Assembly (NCBI GenBank): GCA_019009955.1
Contig: CM032230.1
Span: forward strand, 14,562,501 to 14,626,500
Reading direction: 5' to 3'
Length of the DNA: 64,000 bases
Source of the DNA: Riptortus pedestris
Taxonomy: Eukaryota; Arthropoda; Insecta; Hemiptera; Alydidae
In this document: positions 31,578 through 40,992 of the stretch, piece by piece
Position numbering within the stretch: position 1 is the first letter of the stretch
Layout of the letters: every line of letters starts with the position of its first letter
Translations under genes and position numbers: made by a program
Notes under the pieces: generated by a model
What the model was told of the DNA's origin: nothing
Database searches by the model: none
Seen by the model: only the letters and a program-made list of their open reading frames with translations

Positions 31578-32528
31578 ATTGAAGACCCCAGGCAAAGAAC
31601 ATTCTAAGTCACTTTTTCTTACTTTTGAGTAAATTGAAAATTAATCTTTGAAACGTCATATGAAAATTGAGAATTGATATTTATTGAACAATAAATTTTT
31701 TTTGTACTGATCAAATAGATTTAAATTCGAAATAAACCTGTTCAATCTCCATTTTTGGTTATATTTATTAAAAAAAAATCAAACATAATGTCATAAAAAA
31801 CAGTGAAAAAACAGTCTAAGTCAGTTGAAACATGGAAATAACATTCTATGTTCATACATAGGTTATTGGGAATTTATAAACTTTACATAAGAACACATTA
31901 AAAAAGTCAAAGAATATAAGTAAATATTTAAAGATTAAAGATGTAACATGTGCTGCGTTGTCAAGTTTTTGAGTTCATCACGTTCCTGGTCTGTATTTCC
32001 CATTTCAAGATTTTCCTTCCAAGCTTTGAACTCATCACATTTAGAGCACGAATCTTTTCTTGGGTATCCAAAGGCAAAATTATATTCGGTGTTGAACACA
32101 TTTCTGTAGAATTCGTATGATACTGGATTATTTGGATATAATTCAGAATACATTTTATAAAGTTTATTAATGTTTAGATCTTCAGAGAGGTACACTTTAC
32201 TGGTTTCTTTTTAAACTGAAGTGCGATTTTCGTCCCTTTAAAGAAGATAGATGTTCGTGGACCTTATCCAGTGTTTCTTTTGGTTTCGAATGTTTGAAGT
32301 GATAGTGACATAGAATATGCTTCCCCTGTAAATCAATCAGCTGGTTGAACATAGAATGATATTTCCCTGTATATGATTTTTTCCAGCTTTAATAACAGTG
32401 GCACAGAATGTTCTTCCCCCTTGATGAGTAGACTAGGTTGTAGTACTCGGCCTTAGCTACTAGATAGCGCGAAAACCTCATTTTTGAAAAAAATTGACTT
32501 AGAATGTTCTTTGCCTGTGGTCTTCAAT
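31578..32528 (-). mobile_element. TIR DNA transposon, unclassified, decayed
   Basis: 34-bp terminal inverted repeats with one mismatch: ATTGAAGACCCCAGGCAAAG at left and its complement ending CTTTGCCTGTGGTCTTCAAT at right, both continuing AACATTCTAAGTCA, with TA on both outer sides. Degenerate subterminal repeats of the same AACATTCTRWGTYM word recur inside (31812, 31841, 32288-32420), in both orientations, as expected of transposase-binding sites. Encodes the fragment at 31935-32330. Confidence 0.82.
31935..32330 (-). pseudogene. Transposon protein fragment, CSKCDEF motif
   Basis: Reverse-strand segments in two frames: KPKETLDKVHEHLSSLKGRK followed by SHFSLKRNQ (to about 32205), then after a frame change YLSEDLNINKLYKMYSELYP, SYEFYRNVFNTEYNFAFGYP and RKDSCSKCDEFKAWKE, ending at a stop near 31935. 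The layout (a HINSF/SHYSR-like segment, a KMYxLY segment, and Y..IF...FN..F..P..D.C..C) recurs in uncharacterised, transposon-borne proteins of many arthropods and other invertebrates as I remember them; I cannot assign a superfamily. It lies between intact terminal repeats and is presumably the N-terminal part of that element's transposase. The frame break and lack of a downstream catalytic domain make it a relic. Confidence 0.6.
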
Positions 32529-32529
32529 T

Positions 32530-32928
32530 ATGTTCTTCATAGTTTCATGGCAGGGGTCACCAATAAGAAACATTTTTTTCCCCCGCCAAACTTTATTGAT
32601 TCTGCCCTAAATATTTCGTGGCTACATACCACCTCTTCAGAGACAATCGCTTTTCAAAAAAAATAATAAGATTTATTTAAAAAACTAGTAATGTTAACTT
32701 ACCAAAACCCATTGATAATTCATTGCTAGATATTGTATTTAATAAGTACTTACATGATATGTTTGTGAAATCTAATTACAGATTGCTACTTACATTTCTG
32801 AAGTGCTAGTTCGTTGTGTGTTCCTTCCTGGGGAGGTCGTTGGAACTGAGATTCCCGAAGTAGGTTACACCAGCTGACTTCAGATCAATTATCTACAAGC
32901 CAACCTTGAACTCGATAATTACCCGTTA
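32530..32928 (-). mobile_element. Retroelement tail, second hammerhead-like core
   Basis: Reverse strand at 32595-32640 reads CTCTGAAGAGGTGG, a loop, CCACGAAATATTTAGGGC: CUGAAGA, a GTGG/CCAC stem, then GAAA. The sequence differs from that at 31340, so it is a separate family. The rest of the interval is unassigned. Confidence 0.4.
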
Positions 32929-32945
32929 CACACACACACACACAA

Positions 32946-33014
<69 letters not shown>
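32929..33014. repeat. (CA)n-(TA)n-(GT)n symmetric microsatellite
   Basis: CA run, TA run, then GT run: self-complementary as a whole and able to form a long hairpin. Confidence 0.95.
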
Positions 33015-33017
<3 letters not shown>

Positions 33018-33018
<1 letters not shown>

Positions 33019-33642
33019 CTAGCGGATTCGACAGACGTTGTCCTGCATGATATTTCAAGCGATTAGGATATTAAATTTAATAATATTATTTTTAAAACAA
33101 AAGCTACTTTTAATAACACAGAAAACAACTTTTGTTATGTGCAAGTTTGCCTAAAAACAAATAGAAAATGAAATATCTAAATTTTTTTATTCAGGCCTTC
33201 CTTATAACCCTCACTCCCGACCGAACATAAAAAAAATTAATATAGCTTATAATCATGGAAGAATTAATTCAATTCACATACCAAGTTTTGTTAAGTTCGG
33301 TTCAATCGTTAGTGCTCAATAAAATTGTTGGCTCCCGCTTTAATTTTTTAGTGCATATCTCGTTTATACTTTGCTACACGACAAAAGTGAATATAACAAG
33401 AGTTACTCTAAATAACAGCATAAACAAATTTTAACCTGCGCATATTCGCCGAAAAACTAATAGGAAACGAAATATCGCTATTTTTAATTTTAGGCCTCCC
33501 TTATAACCTCGACTCCTGTTTCATCTGCCGGGCTGATTTGTGACGCTAAACAACCCAGGGCGTCACCCAAACGCGTAAAAAAAAAATCCATTCAAATCAG
33601 TCCAGCCGTTTAGGAGTTCAGTGACATACACACGTACAGTAG

Positions 33643-33645
<3 letters not shown>
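33018..33645 (-). mobile_element. Helitron copy, diverged subfamily
   Basis: The left end on the reverse strand is a Helitron-type 3' end: CTAG followed by T (ACTAGCGGATTCGACAG in plus orientation), though the hairpin is weak. Two partial copies of the roughly 300-bp module (AGGCCT..CTTATAACC, CTCCCG, CAAGTTTTGTTAAGTTCGG; then TAGGAAACGAAATATCGC and AGGCCTCCCTTATAACC) match the Helitrons at 48.3 and 58.6 kb. Confidence 0.7.
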
Positions 33646-33690
<45 letters not shown>

Positions 33691-33700
33691 ATATATATAC
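33646..33700. repeat. (TA)n microsatellite
   Basis: 55 bp of TA with one CTA interruption. Confidence 0.95.
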
Positions 33701-34312
33701 ACACACTCAACCGCAAAAAAAACCGGACACTTAGATTTAGTCTTATAATTTTGTAAAATACTTAATATATAAGTATATTAATATTTTTAATTAAAATAAT
33801 AGGTTAATCTGTAGGTTATTTAAACAAAATCTGCTAAAAGTGAATAATTTTTATTGATTATTTACACAAAAATACAAAATAAAAAAAAAATAAAAAGATA
33901 AATTAACACATTTAAAAAAAAAAATTATTCTTCATTTTTATTACAGTGAATGGTAGACTTCGCTACCCCAAGCGTTTCGGCAATGTAACGTAAGCTCCGG
34001 CCTTCCATCTAAGTTTGAAAGACCCATTATTCTGGACCGAAATAAAAATAAAACATTAATTAAAGAAAATGCTTGGTTAATAATTAAAGATGTTTAAATG
34101 TGCGAAAAAACTACATACAGTTTAGAATAGATCAACTTCACGACAAATAAATCTAATCTGAGTTTTATCTAATTGTTTACTAATCCTGAAGGGATTAGTT
34201 CAATGGACTTAGACTCTGTAATAACTAGAATACCCACATAAAGAAAATTGCTGAAAATTAGCTTTTAATACGACAAAAATGAAGTGTCCGGTAATTTTTT
34301 GCGGTTGAGTGT
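33701..34312 (-). mobile_element. Tc1-like element remnant
   Basis: Terminal inverted repeats ACACTCAACCGCAAAAAA at left and TTTTTTGCGGTTGAGTGT at right, continuing CCGGACACTT / AAGTGTCCGG. Flanked by TA-rich sequence. Only 612 bp, so most of the roughly 1.3-kb coding region expected of an autonomous Tc1-like element is deleted. Confidence 0.85.
33925..34008 (-). pseudogene. Tc1-like transposase helix-turn-helix fragment
   Basis: A 27-codon reverse-strand frame reads GRSLRYIAETLGVAKSTIH. This is the second and third helix pattern (G-S-x-R-x-IA-x2-LGV-x-x-STI) of the N-terminal DNA-binding domain of Tc1-like transposases. It ends in a stop after NKNEE; no catalytic DDE segment remains. Its place between Tc1-type terminal repeats supports the call. 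Confidence 0.75.
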
Positions 34313-34324
34313 ATATATATATAA

Positions 34325-34425
34325 TATAGGGGGGAGGTGTCTGAGAGGCTAGAAAATTCCAAATACGTCCGTTCTTATGAGTCGGATTAAAAAATGTTAG
34401 ATAACCATTCTTATTCCAAATACAA
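34325..34425 (+). mobile_element. HINE internal fragment
   Basis: GGGGGGAGGTG, AAATTCCAAATACGTCCGTT, GAGTCGGATTAAAAAAT and ACCATTCTTATTCCAAAT match the blocks after the G-run. Confidence 0.6.
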
Positions 34426-34596
34426 CTTGCTACGCAAGATCTATTACATTTTTACATTTACTCAAATAATAAATTTGATATTTCAGTTGCCATTAAATAT
34501 GAGTGTGTTAATTTGATCGATTCTGAGTCTCTAGAGGACTACTTCTTCTCTCCTAGAGTTTCTGAAACTTGCTGACCACACGCAAATAGTGTTTTC

Positions 34597-34932
34597 TTAA
34601 TAGTTAATAGTTGGTAGTTTGTTGTCAGTACTTGTGTTAGTCCAGTCGGTTTGCCATGCATCTAAGATGAGGTGTTTTGTTTGTCTTGAAATGTTTTCAT
34701 GTAATACGTCTATTTGTTCATATTCAAATCTTTCAACTGTGTTTTTTTTTATCTTTAAGTCGGAAGTTTTAGTCAGTCCTATGTTTTCTTGTCCTGGCAA
34801 CCAATAGAACTCAGAGTGTTGGTCTAAATTGGTAAGCTCTTCTTTGATATTTTGGGCTATTGGTTGATTTGTGTCAATTTTTTGTAGTGTTTGATGGGAA
34901 CCTGAAGAATCTGTGTAAATAATTGTTGCCAT
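34597..34932 (-). pseudogene. Jockey-type LINE, RNase H fragment
   Basis: The reverse-strand open frame contains IIYTDSSGSHQTLQKI (equivalent of the YTDSLSSLQAL catalytic-Asp segment), NIKEELTNL, EFYWLPGQENIGLTKTSDLK (WVPGH-x-GI-GNE-xAD equivalent, with His replaced by Gln and Asn-Glu lost) and ILDAWQTDWTN, the W-x3-W linker after the RNase H domain. The catalytic residues beyond the first Asp are not kept. Same LINE type as at 10.4 kb and 37 kb. It starts abruptly next to a 75-bp direct repeat that brackets a HINE. Confidence 0.78.
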
Positions 34933-34978
34933 TCTTCAGTGAAACTCCACTCCTAGCCTCCTAGCCTTTTCACATTAA

Positions 34979-35392
34979 CTTAAGGGAAATCAGCTATTGA
35001 GGTCGCGATTTTCAAAAAATTCTTCAAATGTCCATCGATCCTACCCAGGAGATGGCAAAAATGAGGTCCGTTCAAAATATATATATTTATATAACATATA
35101 TATATATGTTAACGCTCTAGCGGTCGCAATTTTTGTTTGGTCGTTACCAAATTCGATATTGAAGCGTTTTATGCAAAAAGGCAGATCAAGTTCGTTAATG
35201 GCTGAAATCGGACCAGTGGGAGGGGGGGTTTAGAGGGGGGATTTTTGAAAATTCGAAATATCTCCGTTATTATGCGTCGGATCGAATAATTGTATAGAAC
35301 CAATCTTATTGCAAATTAAATTTACTATAAATATTGTTCTATACATTTATTCTGTATCTTGAATATTAACCGAGATATTTGCATTTGGAGTG
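34979..35392 (+). mobile_element. HINE copy bracketed by a 75-bp direct repeat
   Basis: Begins at TTAAGGGAAATCAGC (the AGCAGATTTCCC end is missing), short (TA)n at 35078-35107, standard blocks, and stops in the ATATTTGCATTTGG region without hairpin. Flanked by GAAGAATCTGTGTAAATAAT...CCTTTTCACATTAAC at 34903-34978 and again at 35408-35474. Confidence 0.85.
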
Positions 35393-35474
35393 TGTGTGTG
35401 GTGTGTGAAGAATCTGTGTAAATAATTGTTGCCATTCTTCAGTGAAACCCCACTCCTAGCCTTTTCACATTAAC

Positions 35475-35708
35475 AGTAAGCCAGTTTTTTGCTTAACCGA
35501 GTTAAACTTTAAATAAGAAGTATCGTTATAATCTGACAAGAAGGTGTTTTCATTTGGAGGAAGCGTGAAATAAAAAAGTTGAAACATTTGTGTCGAATTG
35601 ACAAAGTGTGTATCCGTGTTTTATGCGTCGGATAGGCAGATTGCATAGAGCCAATCTTGTTGCAAATGCAATTTTAGTATGTTTTTTATTTATAGGTTTA
35701 GTAAACCA
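35475..35708 (+). other. Mostly unassigned, HINE internal trace
   Basis: 35620-35680 shows TTATGCGTCGGATAGGC and GAGCCAATCTTGTTGCAAAT, a HINE internal block. Otherwise nothing recognised. Confidence 0.45.
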
Positions 35709-35905
35709 TGGGGCTCAAGTTAGCCATATGAGTTAAAGCGTTGGCCTTAGTCTCACATGGTAAACCTAGATTTGCGGGTTCGATTCCCGCTATAGGAATT
35801 TATTCAGGGACGAACTCATTAAATAAAATCCTTACTCCCACTACTAAAAAAGGGGTGTAACCTGTAAATAACTCGTCCCAAATAACCTTAGTAGCAAAAA
35901 CGTAT
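35709..35905 (+). mobile_element. tRNA-derived SINE
   Basis: GGGGCTCAAGTTAGCCATATG head, box B GCGGGTTCGATTCCC, body CCCACTACTAAAAAAGGGG, tail region AGTAGCAAAAACGT. No clear target duplication. Confidence 0.87.
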
Positions 35906-35917
35906 GCCTAGCATGGG

Positions 35918-36375
35918 CTCCGTTAACTAAGCAGATTTCCCTCGTGCCTCACGTATTTGCAATTATCTCAAAACTTAAAAGTTTTTATGAAAACAATTTT
36001 TCACAATGAGTATTGTGTTTCATGATGTAACATCTTATTGTTAATATGAGATAAGTAGGAGTGGGGGTTTACTGAAGGCTGAAAACTATAAAATGCAAAT
36101 ATAATGGTTGATAATAAAGATAGTGAATAAATGTAGATTATAACATTTCTAGAACATTACATTTGCAATTAGATTGGTTCTAAAATACTTTTTCGATCAG
36201 GCGCATAGTGACGGAGATACTAAGAATTTTCGAAAATTAACCCTTCTAAGCCCTCCTTCTTATCAGATTTTAGATATTAATGATCTTGATATTTAGTTAT
36301 GTAAAAAACGTTTAAATATCGAATTTGGTAATATTCAAACGAAAATTGTGACAGATGGAGTGTTTATAGTTATAT
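35918..36375 (-). mobile_element. HINE copy, variant B, both ends worn
   Basis: TCCGTTAACTAAGCAGATTTCC at left lacks the hairpin and GACGGAC. Variant-B block at 36055 (GAGTGGGGGTTTACTGAAGG), stops at the start of a short (TA)n at 36374. Confidence 0.75.
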
Positions 36376-36379
36376 ATAT

Positions 36380-36965
36380 ATATAAAGTGTTTTTTTTTTA
36401 TTTATTCATATATTTGGCTCAAAGTTTCACAATGTAAAATGAAAACAAAATTATAGAAAAATAACAAAAACTGAAGCAACAAATAAAAATTTTAAAACAA
36501 CAAATAATCATTAAATACTAGTAATAAAGACAATTAATTAACATTAGACTAGTAATAAAGACAATTAATAAACATTAGACTAGTAATAAAGACAACAATT
36601 TAAAATGGTTTTAATAAAAAAATTATGTTATTCCTATATACTAGTACATTTATATCATTTTTTTATTTATTTATTTAGTTTTGTGCCCCACAGCGATGGT
36701 GATTGGCATTATTAGGATGATATATTTACTCCTTCATGTGCTTACCTTTTTTGTACTTTTATATTATGGAAAATATTTCTTTAATATCTGATTATTTCTC
36801 ATAACCTTGCTTTGTCCAAAGAATATAATAAAAGTTAACCCTTTTAAATCTTTTTAGGTATGCTGTAGACCTATTCTATTTTGTATTATGTGTTTTTGTA
36901 AATGTTGATGTGTTTTAGATATGTTAGTATTTGTGGAATATATTGGCTGCTGTCAGTTAATAGTT
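36380..36965 (-). mobile_element. Jockey-type LINE 3' UTR
   Basis: Downstream of the LINE coding end on the reverse strand. The piece at 36858-36930 (ATGCTGTAGACCTATT, GTTTTTGTAAATGTTGATG) recurs at 57858-57930. Contains an approximate CTAGTAATAAAGACAATTAAT triplication at 36518-36595. Confidence 0.62.
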
Positions 36966-37345
36966 CTGTCATATCGTGGGGCGTGTCATATTGTGAAGGT
37001 TTTTTAGTTGGATGCTGGCTGTCAGTATGTGTTTTATCGTAAGGTGTTTGTTGCAATATTTGCATATAGGGTTATCAGTCCTTGTCATTAAGTGTCTATG
37101 TGTCAGGTATGTGTGGCCGATCCTGAGTCTGGCAAGAACTACTTCCTCCCGTCTAGTACTCCTTGGCTCGATGGCCACTCCTTAATAGTACTTTTGATAC
37201 TGCGGAGGTGGTTCTTTACTTCCATCCATTCTGATTACCATTTGCTTAGGATTCGGTGGCGTATATGTCTCACTATGTCATCGTATAATAAGTTTGTTTG
37301 TGTGTATTCAGTTTGTTTAGTTATTAGTTTAACCTGGTAGTCTGC
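36966..37345 (-). pseudogene. Jockey-type LINE, ORF2 C-terminal domain
   Basis: Reverse-strand frames give TADYQVKLITKQTEYTQ, DDIVRHIRHRILSKW (end of RNase H and linker), HLRSIKSTIKEWPSS, then after a frameshift near 37150-37178 RREEVVLARLRIGHTYLTHR and CKYCNKHLTIKHIL, the same C-x2-C-x8-H cluster as at 10.5 kb but with the final Cys changed to Ser. Reading continues on the far side of a 446-bp insert with PGHEDLGLSTT (37821-37850). No reverse transcriptase domain remains. Confidence 0.85.
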
Positions 37346-37360
37346 TGTCGTACTAAGTCC

Positions 37361-37806
37361 TTCCGGCACGGGGCCGGCCCTCCCCAAGGGCAGCAGTAAG
37401 CCCCCGCTGTGTAGCTGCTGGGTAGGGGAACCGTAGGAACAGTAGGTCCTTAGTCGGCTTTGCTGTTCCGGGCAGGGGATCACTCCTGCCTTAATGGGGT
37501 AAGTTCTAGAGGCTTACTCAATGTGAACTACGGGCTGGATGGTGTTCGGAGTGGAGGCTTGCCTTCACTGCCGGTCATAGACGTAGTGGTCGTGTGTTCA
37601 AAGCACGAGGACATACAGGCCAGGTAAACTGGTACATGTGTTCTTCGTGTGGGAGCTGGGTAGTAGGAGACTGTTTCCATAGGATCGCTAAACCATCGTA
37701 GCGAATCCTCAGTCACCATGAAGTAGTTGGATAGGTGTAGGTTGGATTAAGGCCTCACGGCTAGGTGCCTCCTACATTGCTGCCACTCTTCGAAATGGGT
37801 ACTCAA
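37361..37806. mobile_element. 446-bp insertion with 15-bp target duplication, unclassified
   Basis: Flanked by perfect direct repeats TGTCGTACTAAGTCC at 37346-37360 and 37807-37821; removing the insert and one repeat rejoins the LINE frame (GLSTT/ADYQ). The insert is much richer in G+C than its surroundings, has no terminal inverted repeats and no convincing frame. A 15-bp duplication fits a target-primed retroposon such as a SINE. A weak box-B-like TGTTCAAAGC lies at 37591-37600 on the plus strand with a weak box-A-like CGGAGTGG about 40 bp upstream, but there is no A-rich tail. Confidence 0.75.
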
Positions 37807-37821
37807 TGTCGTACTAAGTCC

Positions 37822-37856
37822 AAGGTCCTCGTGTCCTGGCTTTGAAAGGATTTAAA
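37822..37856 (-). pseudogene. Jockey-type LINE, RNase H stub
   Basis: Reverse strand PGHEDLGLSTT, the WVPGH-type end of the RNase H domain, cut off by the next HINE. Confidence 0.65.
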
Positions 37857-37979
37857 GTTTTGAAAGGATCTCATTTTCGTCATCTCCTGGGTAGGATCGA
37901 TGGACATTTGAGGAAATGTTTTTAAAAATCGCGTCATTAGGACAACCTCAATAGCTGATTTCCCTTAAGGAAATCTACT
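37857..37979 (-). mobile_element. HINE 5' end fragment
   Basis: TTTTCGTCATCTCCTGGGTA through CTTAAGGAAATCTACT; ends at the (TA)n position on the left, where the core and the 3' half are missing. Confidence 0.85.
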
Positions 37980-37980
37980 A

Positions 37981-38005
37981 AAAGTGGACGTTAATTAATA
38001 ATAAT
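37981..38005 (+). mobile_element. SINE tail fragment
   Basis: AAAGTGGACGTTAATTAATA and ATAAT equals the SINE 3' end. Confidence 0.6.
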
Positions 38006-38392
38006 ATCTGTAAACCTCCTACATACTGAATATATTAAATAATGCCTCATTAACAGCTGCTATTTCAAGTCTTGTTTTCTGAAAGATTGTACCAAAGGAG
38101 AATTGAAGATAAGACATGGTTAATCTAGTTATTTTACGCATTTCTGCGTGAGGGAATTAGAAAGAAGATACAGGGAATCAGAAGGACTCCCTCGCCAGGA
38201 TGATAAGGAACCAATTTAATATCCGTGGAGAAAATCAATTGCTGCTGCGTGGAATATATCTGGCAGGGATTAGCAGCTACCAGCTGTGAAGGGGTTCTAT
38301 TAAACCAGCTGTAATCCTCAACTATCCTTCTCCGATACCGTCAATAACCCCCCCCCCCGTCAACCATTAATATCAGAAATCCAACGTTTATC
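38006..38392. other. No recognised feature
   Basis: Mixed composition, no frame or shared repeat. Confidence 0.4.
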
Positions 38393-38494
38393 GCCTTTTA
38401 GATCATTTAGTCTAAGGGAAATCTGCTATTGAGGTTGTACTCATGATGCTGAATAATTTCTAATAATGTCCACCGATCCTACCCAGAAGATCAA
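38393..38494 (+). mobile_element. HINE 5' end fragment
   Basis: CTAAGGGAAATC, TATTGAGGTTGTACTCATGA and CACCGATCCTACCCAGAAGA, ending just before an inverted copy. Confidence 0.78.
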
Positions 38495-38503
38495 AGATGA
38501 AAA

Positions 38504-39212
38504 CTCCGTCAGGCAGGGGCTGAGTAAACTATGCAGATTTCCCACATGTTGGAATGACTCATTGGTCTCACTCACCTCAGCATACATACTCTATTTCCAA
38601 AAAAATAAATAAAAACTGATGAATAGAATTGGGCGTTCAATAAAATCTTAATTGGGTGACGTAATCACACTAAAACTTTTCATGTATCTCACATAATAAA
38701 GGCCCATTGAAAACATTTTTTGGTATTTATGCTTGGACGTTTCAAAAAATATTCTCTTATTTTTTAAAGTGTAATGACTGAAACTGGAGGTTAACTAAAT
38801 GCTGAAAACTAAAAGAATGCCAATATCTCGGTTAATGTTGAATATAGAGAAAACGTATATATATATATATATATAAAACAACATTTAAATTTATTAAATT
38901 AAATATATAAAAAGTTAAATTTGGAATACTATTGGTTCTATACAATTTTTCAATACGACGAATATTAATAGAGATATTTCAATTTCCAAACTTCCTCCTC
39001 CTGATTGTCCTCACTAAATCCTCAGTTCCACTTATCCGATTTCAGCGGTTAGCCAACTTGATCATTAGTTTTTCATAAAACGCTTAAATGTCGAGTTTGG
39101 TATCGATCAAACAAAAATTACAACTACTGCGGTAACAAACAAATTTTCACCATCCCCTTGGTAGAATCGATGGACATTTGTGGTAATTTGTTAAAAATCG
39201 CATTATGAGTAA
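38504..39212 (-). mobile_element. HINE copy, 5' end lost
   Basis: 3' end CTCCGTCAGGCAGGGGCTG at left; variant-B block near 38780 and an internal (TA)n at 38856-38876 outside the usual core position. The 5' side stops at ATTATGAGTAAGGCC, where the palindrome starts. Confidence 0.82.
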
Positions 39213-39415
39213 GGCCTAAAGGGTGGTTAGGGGTGGTTATAGAACCAATATTATTGGAAATTTATTGTTCTGTAATTGTTGTCATATACACTTTTTTAAC
39301 AGATTTCCCCTAAGGGAAATCAGCTATTAAGGTTGTACTCATGACGCGATTTTCGAAAAATTTCTTCAAATGTCCATCGATCCTACCCAGGGGATGGCGA
39401 AAATGAGGTCCGTTC

Positions 39416-39451
<36 letters not shown>

Positions 39452-39643
39452 AACGGACCTCATTTTCGCCATCCCCTGGGTAGGATCGATGGACAGTTGA
39501 AGACATTTTTCGAAAATCGCGTCATGAGTACAACCTTAATAGCTGATTTCCCTTAGAGGAAATCTGTTAAAAAAGTGTATATGACAACAATTACAGAACA
39601 ATAAATTTCCAATAATATTGGTTCTATAACCACCCTTTAGGCC
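39213..39643. repeat. 430-bp palindrome made of HINE 5' halves
   Basis: Left arm 39213-39434, right arm 39435-39643, centre in (TA)n 39420-39447. Each arm holds GGCCTAAAGGGTGG, AATATTATTGG, AATTTATTGTTCTGTAATTG, TTTTTTAACAGATTTCC, the 5' blocks and the private variant CCCAGGGGATGGCGAAAATG. The arms differ by a 10-bp tandem (GGGTGGTTAG) and a handful of substitutions. Confidence 0.93.
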
Positions 39644-39646
39644 GTA

Positions 39647-39679
39647 AAACAAAAATTGCGACCGCTGGAGCGTTAACAG

Positions 39680-39723
<44 letters not shown>

Positions 39724-39756
39724 CTGTTAACGCTCCAGCGGTCGCAATTTTTGTTT
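39647..39756. repeat. Second (TA)n-centred palindrome
   Basis: AAACAAAAATTGCGACCGCT then GGAGCGTTAACAGACAAA, (TA)n 39684-39718, and the exact reverse complement to TTTTTGTTT. Both arms share the private GCTCCAGCG variant in place of the family GCTCTAGCG, so one arm was copied from the other recently. Confidence 0.93.
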
Positions 39757-40205
39757 GGTCGTTACCAAATTCGATATTGAAGTGTTTTATGCAAAAAGGC
39801 AGATCAAGTTCGTTAACGGCTGAAATCGGACCAGTGGGAGGGGGGGTTTAGAGGGGGGATTTTTGAAAATTCGAAATATCTCCGTTATTATGCAACGGAT
39901 CGAATAATTGTATAGAATCAATCTTATTGCAAATTAAATTTACTATAAATATTGTTCTATACATTTATTCTGTATCTTGAATATTAACCGAGATATTTGC
40001 ATTTGCATTGTGTGTGTGGTCGGAAGGAATCGGCTATGTTCGGGTCTATCCGCCGAGAACTAGTGCGGCCGTTTCCGTAACTATTCGTCCATCGTGAATA
40101 GGTCTAGAGATACCTTCCTACTACTGTTGTTATTAGGCAGATTTCTCTATTGTATAACTTCACGTGGGAAATCTGCTTAGTTTACTCAGCCCCTGCGTGA
40201 CGGAC
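39704..40205 (+). mobile_element. HINE 3' half, well preserved
   Basis: Runs out of the second palindrome: GTCTGTTAACGCTCCAGCGG to TACTCAGCCCCTGCGTGACGGAC, with the GC-rich ACTAGTGCGGCCG block. Near family consensus. Confidence 0.93.
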
Positions 40206-40332
40206 TTTTTCATTATCTTGAATATTAATCGAGATTGTTGATTTATCATGTTCGACCAGCAGTAAACCCCCACTTTTGTCATCGTACTCCTGTCATAAGC
40301 GAATATATCATAATACGTCTTATTCCAAACCG

Positions 40333-40608
40333 CTTATATACCTGCTAGATAAGTTACCCGGCTTCGCCCTTATAACCCCCACTTCTGTTCGTCTCAGGGA
40401 ATATTAATATAGCCTAGTCTAAGTTGGGTTAGTAGTAATATACATACAAAGTTTTATAAAATTCGGTTCAGCCGTTTATGCGTGAAAAGGTAACAAACAG
40501 ACACCAACCAAAGCTACAAATTGCAGATATCGTGCCTATGACATGTGAAACGAAAAGGTATCGTTAAATTTCGAGAAAAAAAAAAATCAATGCACAGACA
40601 AAGGTTTC

Positions 40609-40663
<55 letters not shown>
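40333..40663 (-). mobile_element. Helitron copy, internally deleted
   Basis: Left: CTAGATAAGTTACCCGGCTTCG is a reverse-strand Helitron 3' end (hairpin half, CTAG). It jumps from the 3' end straight to the first module (CTTATAACCCCCACTTCTG) and reads to the 5' end TTTCAATTATATATA. (TA)n 40613-40662. Confidence 0.82.
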
Positions 40664-40666
<3 letters not shown>

Positions 40667-40781
40667 GGTTTCAACAATCTTTAGCTGAGATATATGCAAA
40701 TGCTTGTGGCGATGACGTTTATATTTAAGATAGAATATTGATTCTATAATGTTATTAGACCTGACTCACAATAACTGAGAT

Positions 40782-40992
40782 TTTTGGGGCTCAGGTTAGC
40801 CATGCGAGTTAAAGCGTTGGCCTTAATCTCACATGGTAAACCTAGAGTGGCGAGTTCGATTCTCGCCTGGGCAAAGGAAATTATTTACTGACGAAATTCA
40901 TTCCCACCCTGGCTAGAAAAGGGTGGTAACCTGTAGATAACTCGTCCCAATTAGCAAGAGTTGCAAAAAGTGGACGTTAATGAATAATAATA
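40782..40992 (+). mobile_element. tRNA-derived SINE, full length, with target duplication
   Basis: Best copy. Head GGGGCTCAGGTTAGCCATGC, box B GCGAGTTCGATTCTCGCC, body CACCCTGGCTAG with AAAAGGGTGG arm, GATAACTCGTCCC, AAAAGTGGACGTTAATG, tail AATAATAATA. Target duplication ATAACTGAGAT at 40771-40781 and 40993-41003. Pol III-type internal promoter inferred from the tRNA-like head. Confidence 0.94.

Noticed and set aside
40782..40870. Possible tRNA gene (box B GAGTTCGATTC)
   Set aside because: It is the head of a dispersed SINE with body, tail and target duplication; the acceptor and anticodon stems do not form a standard cloverleaf by eye.
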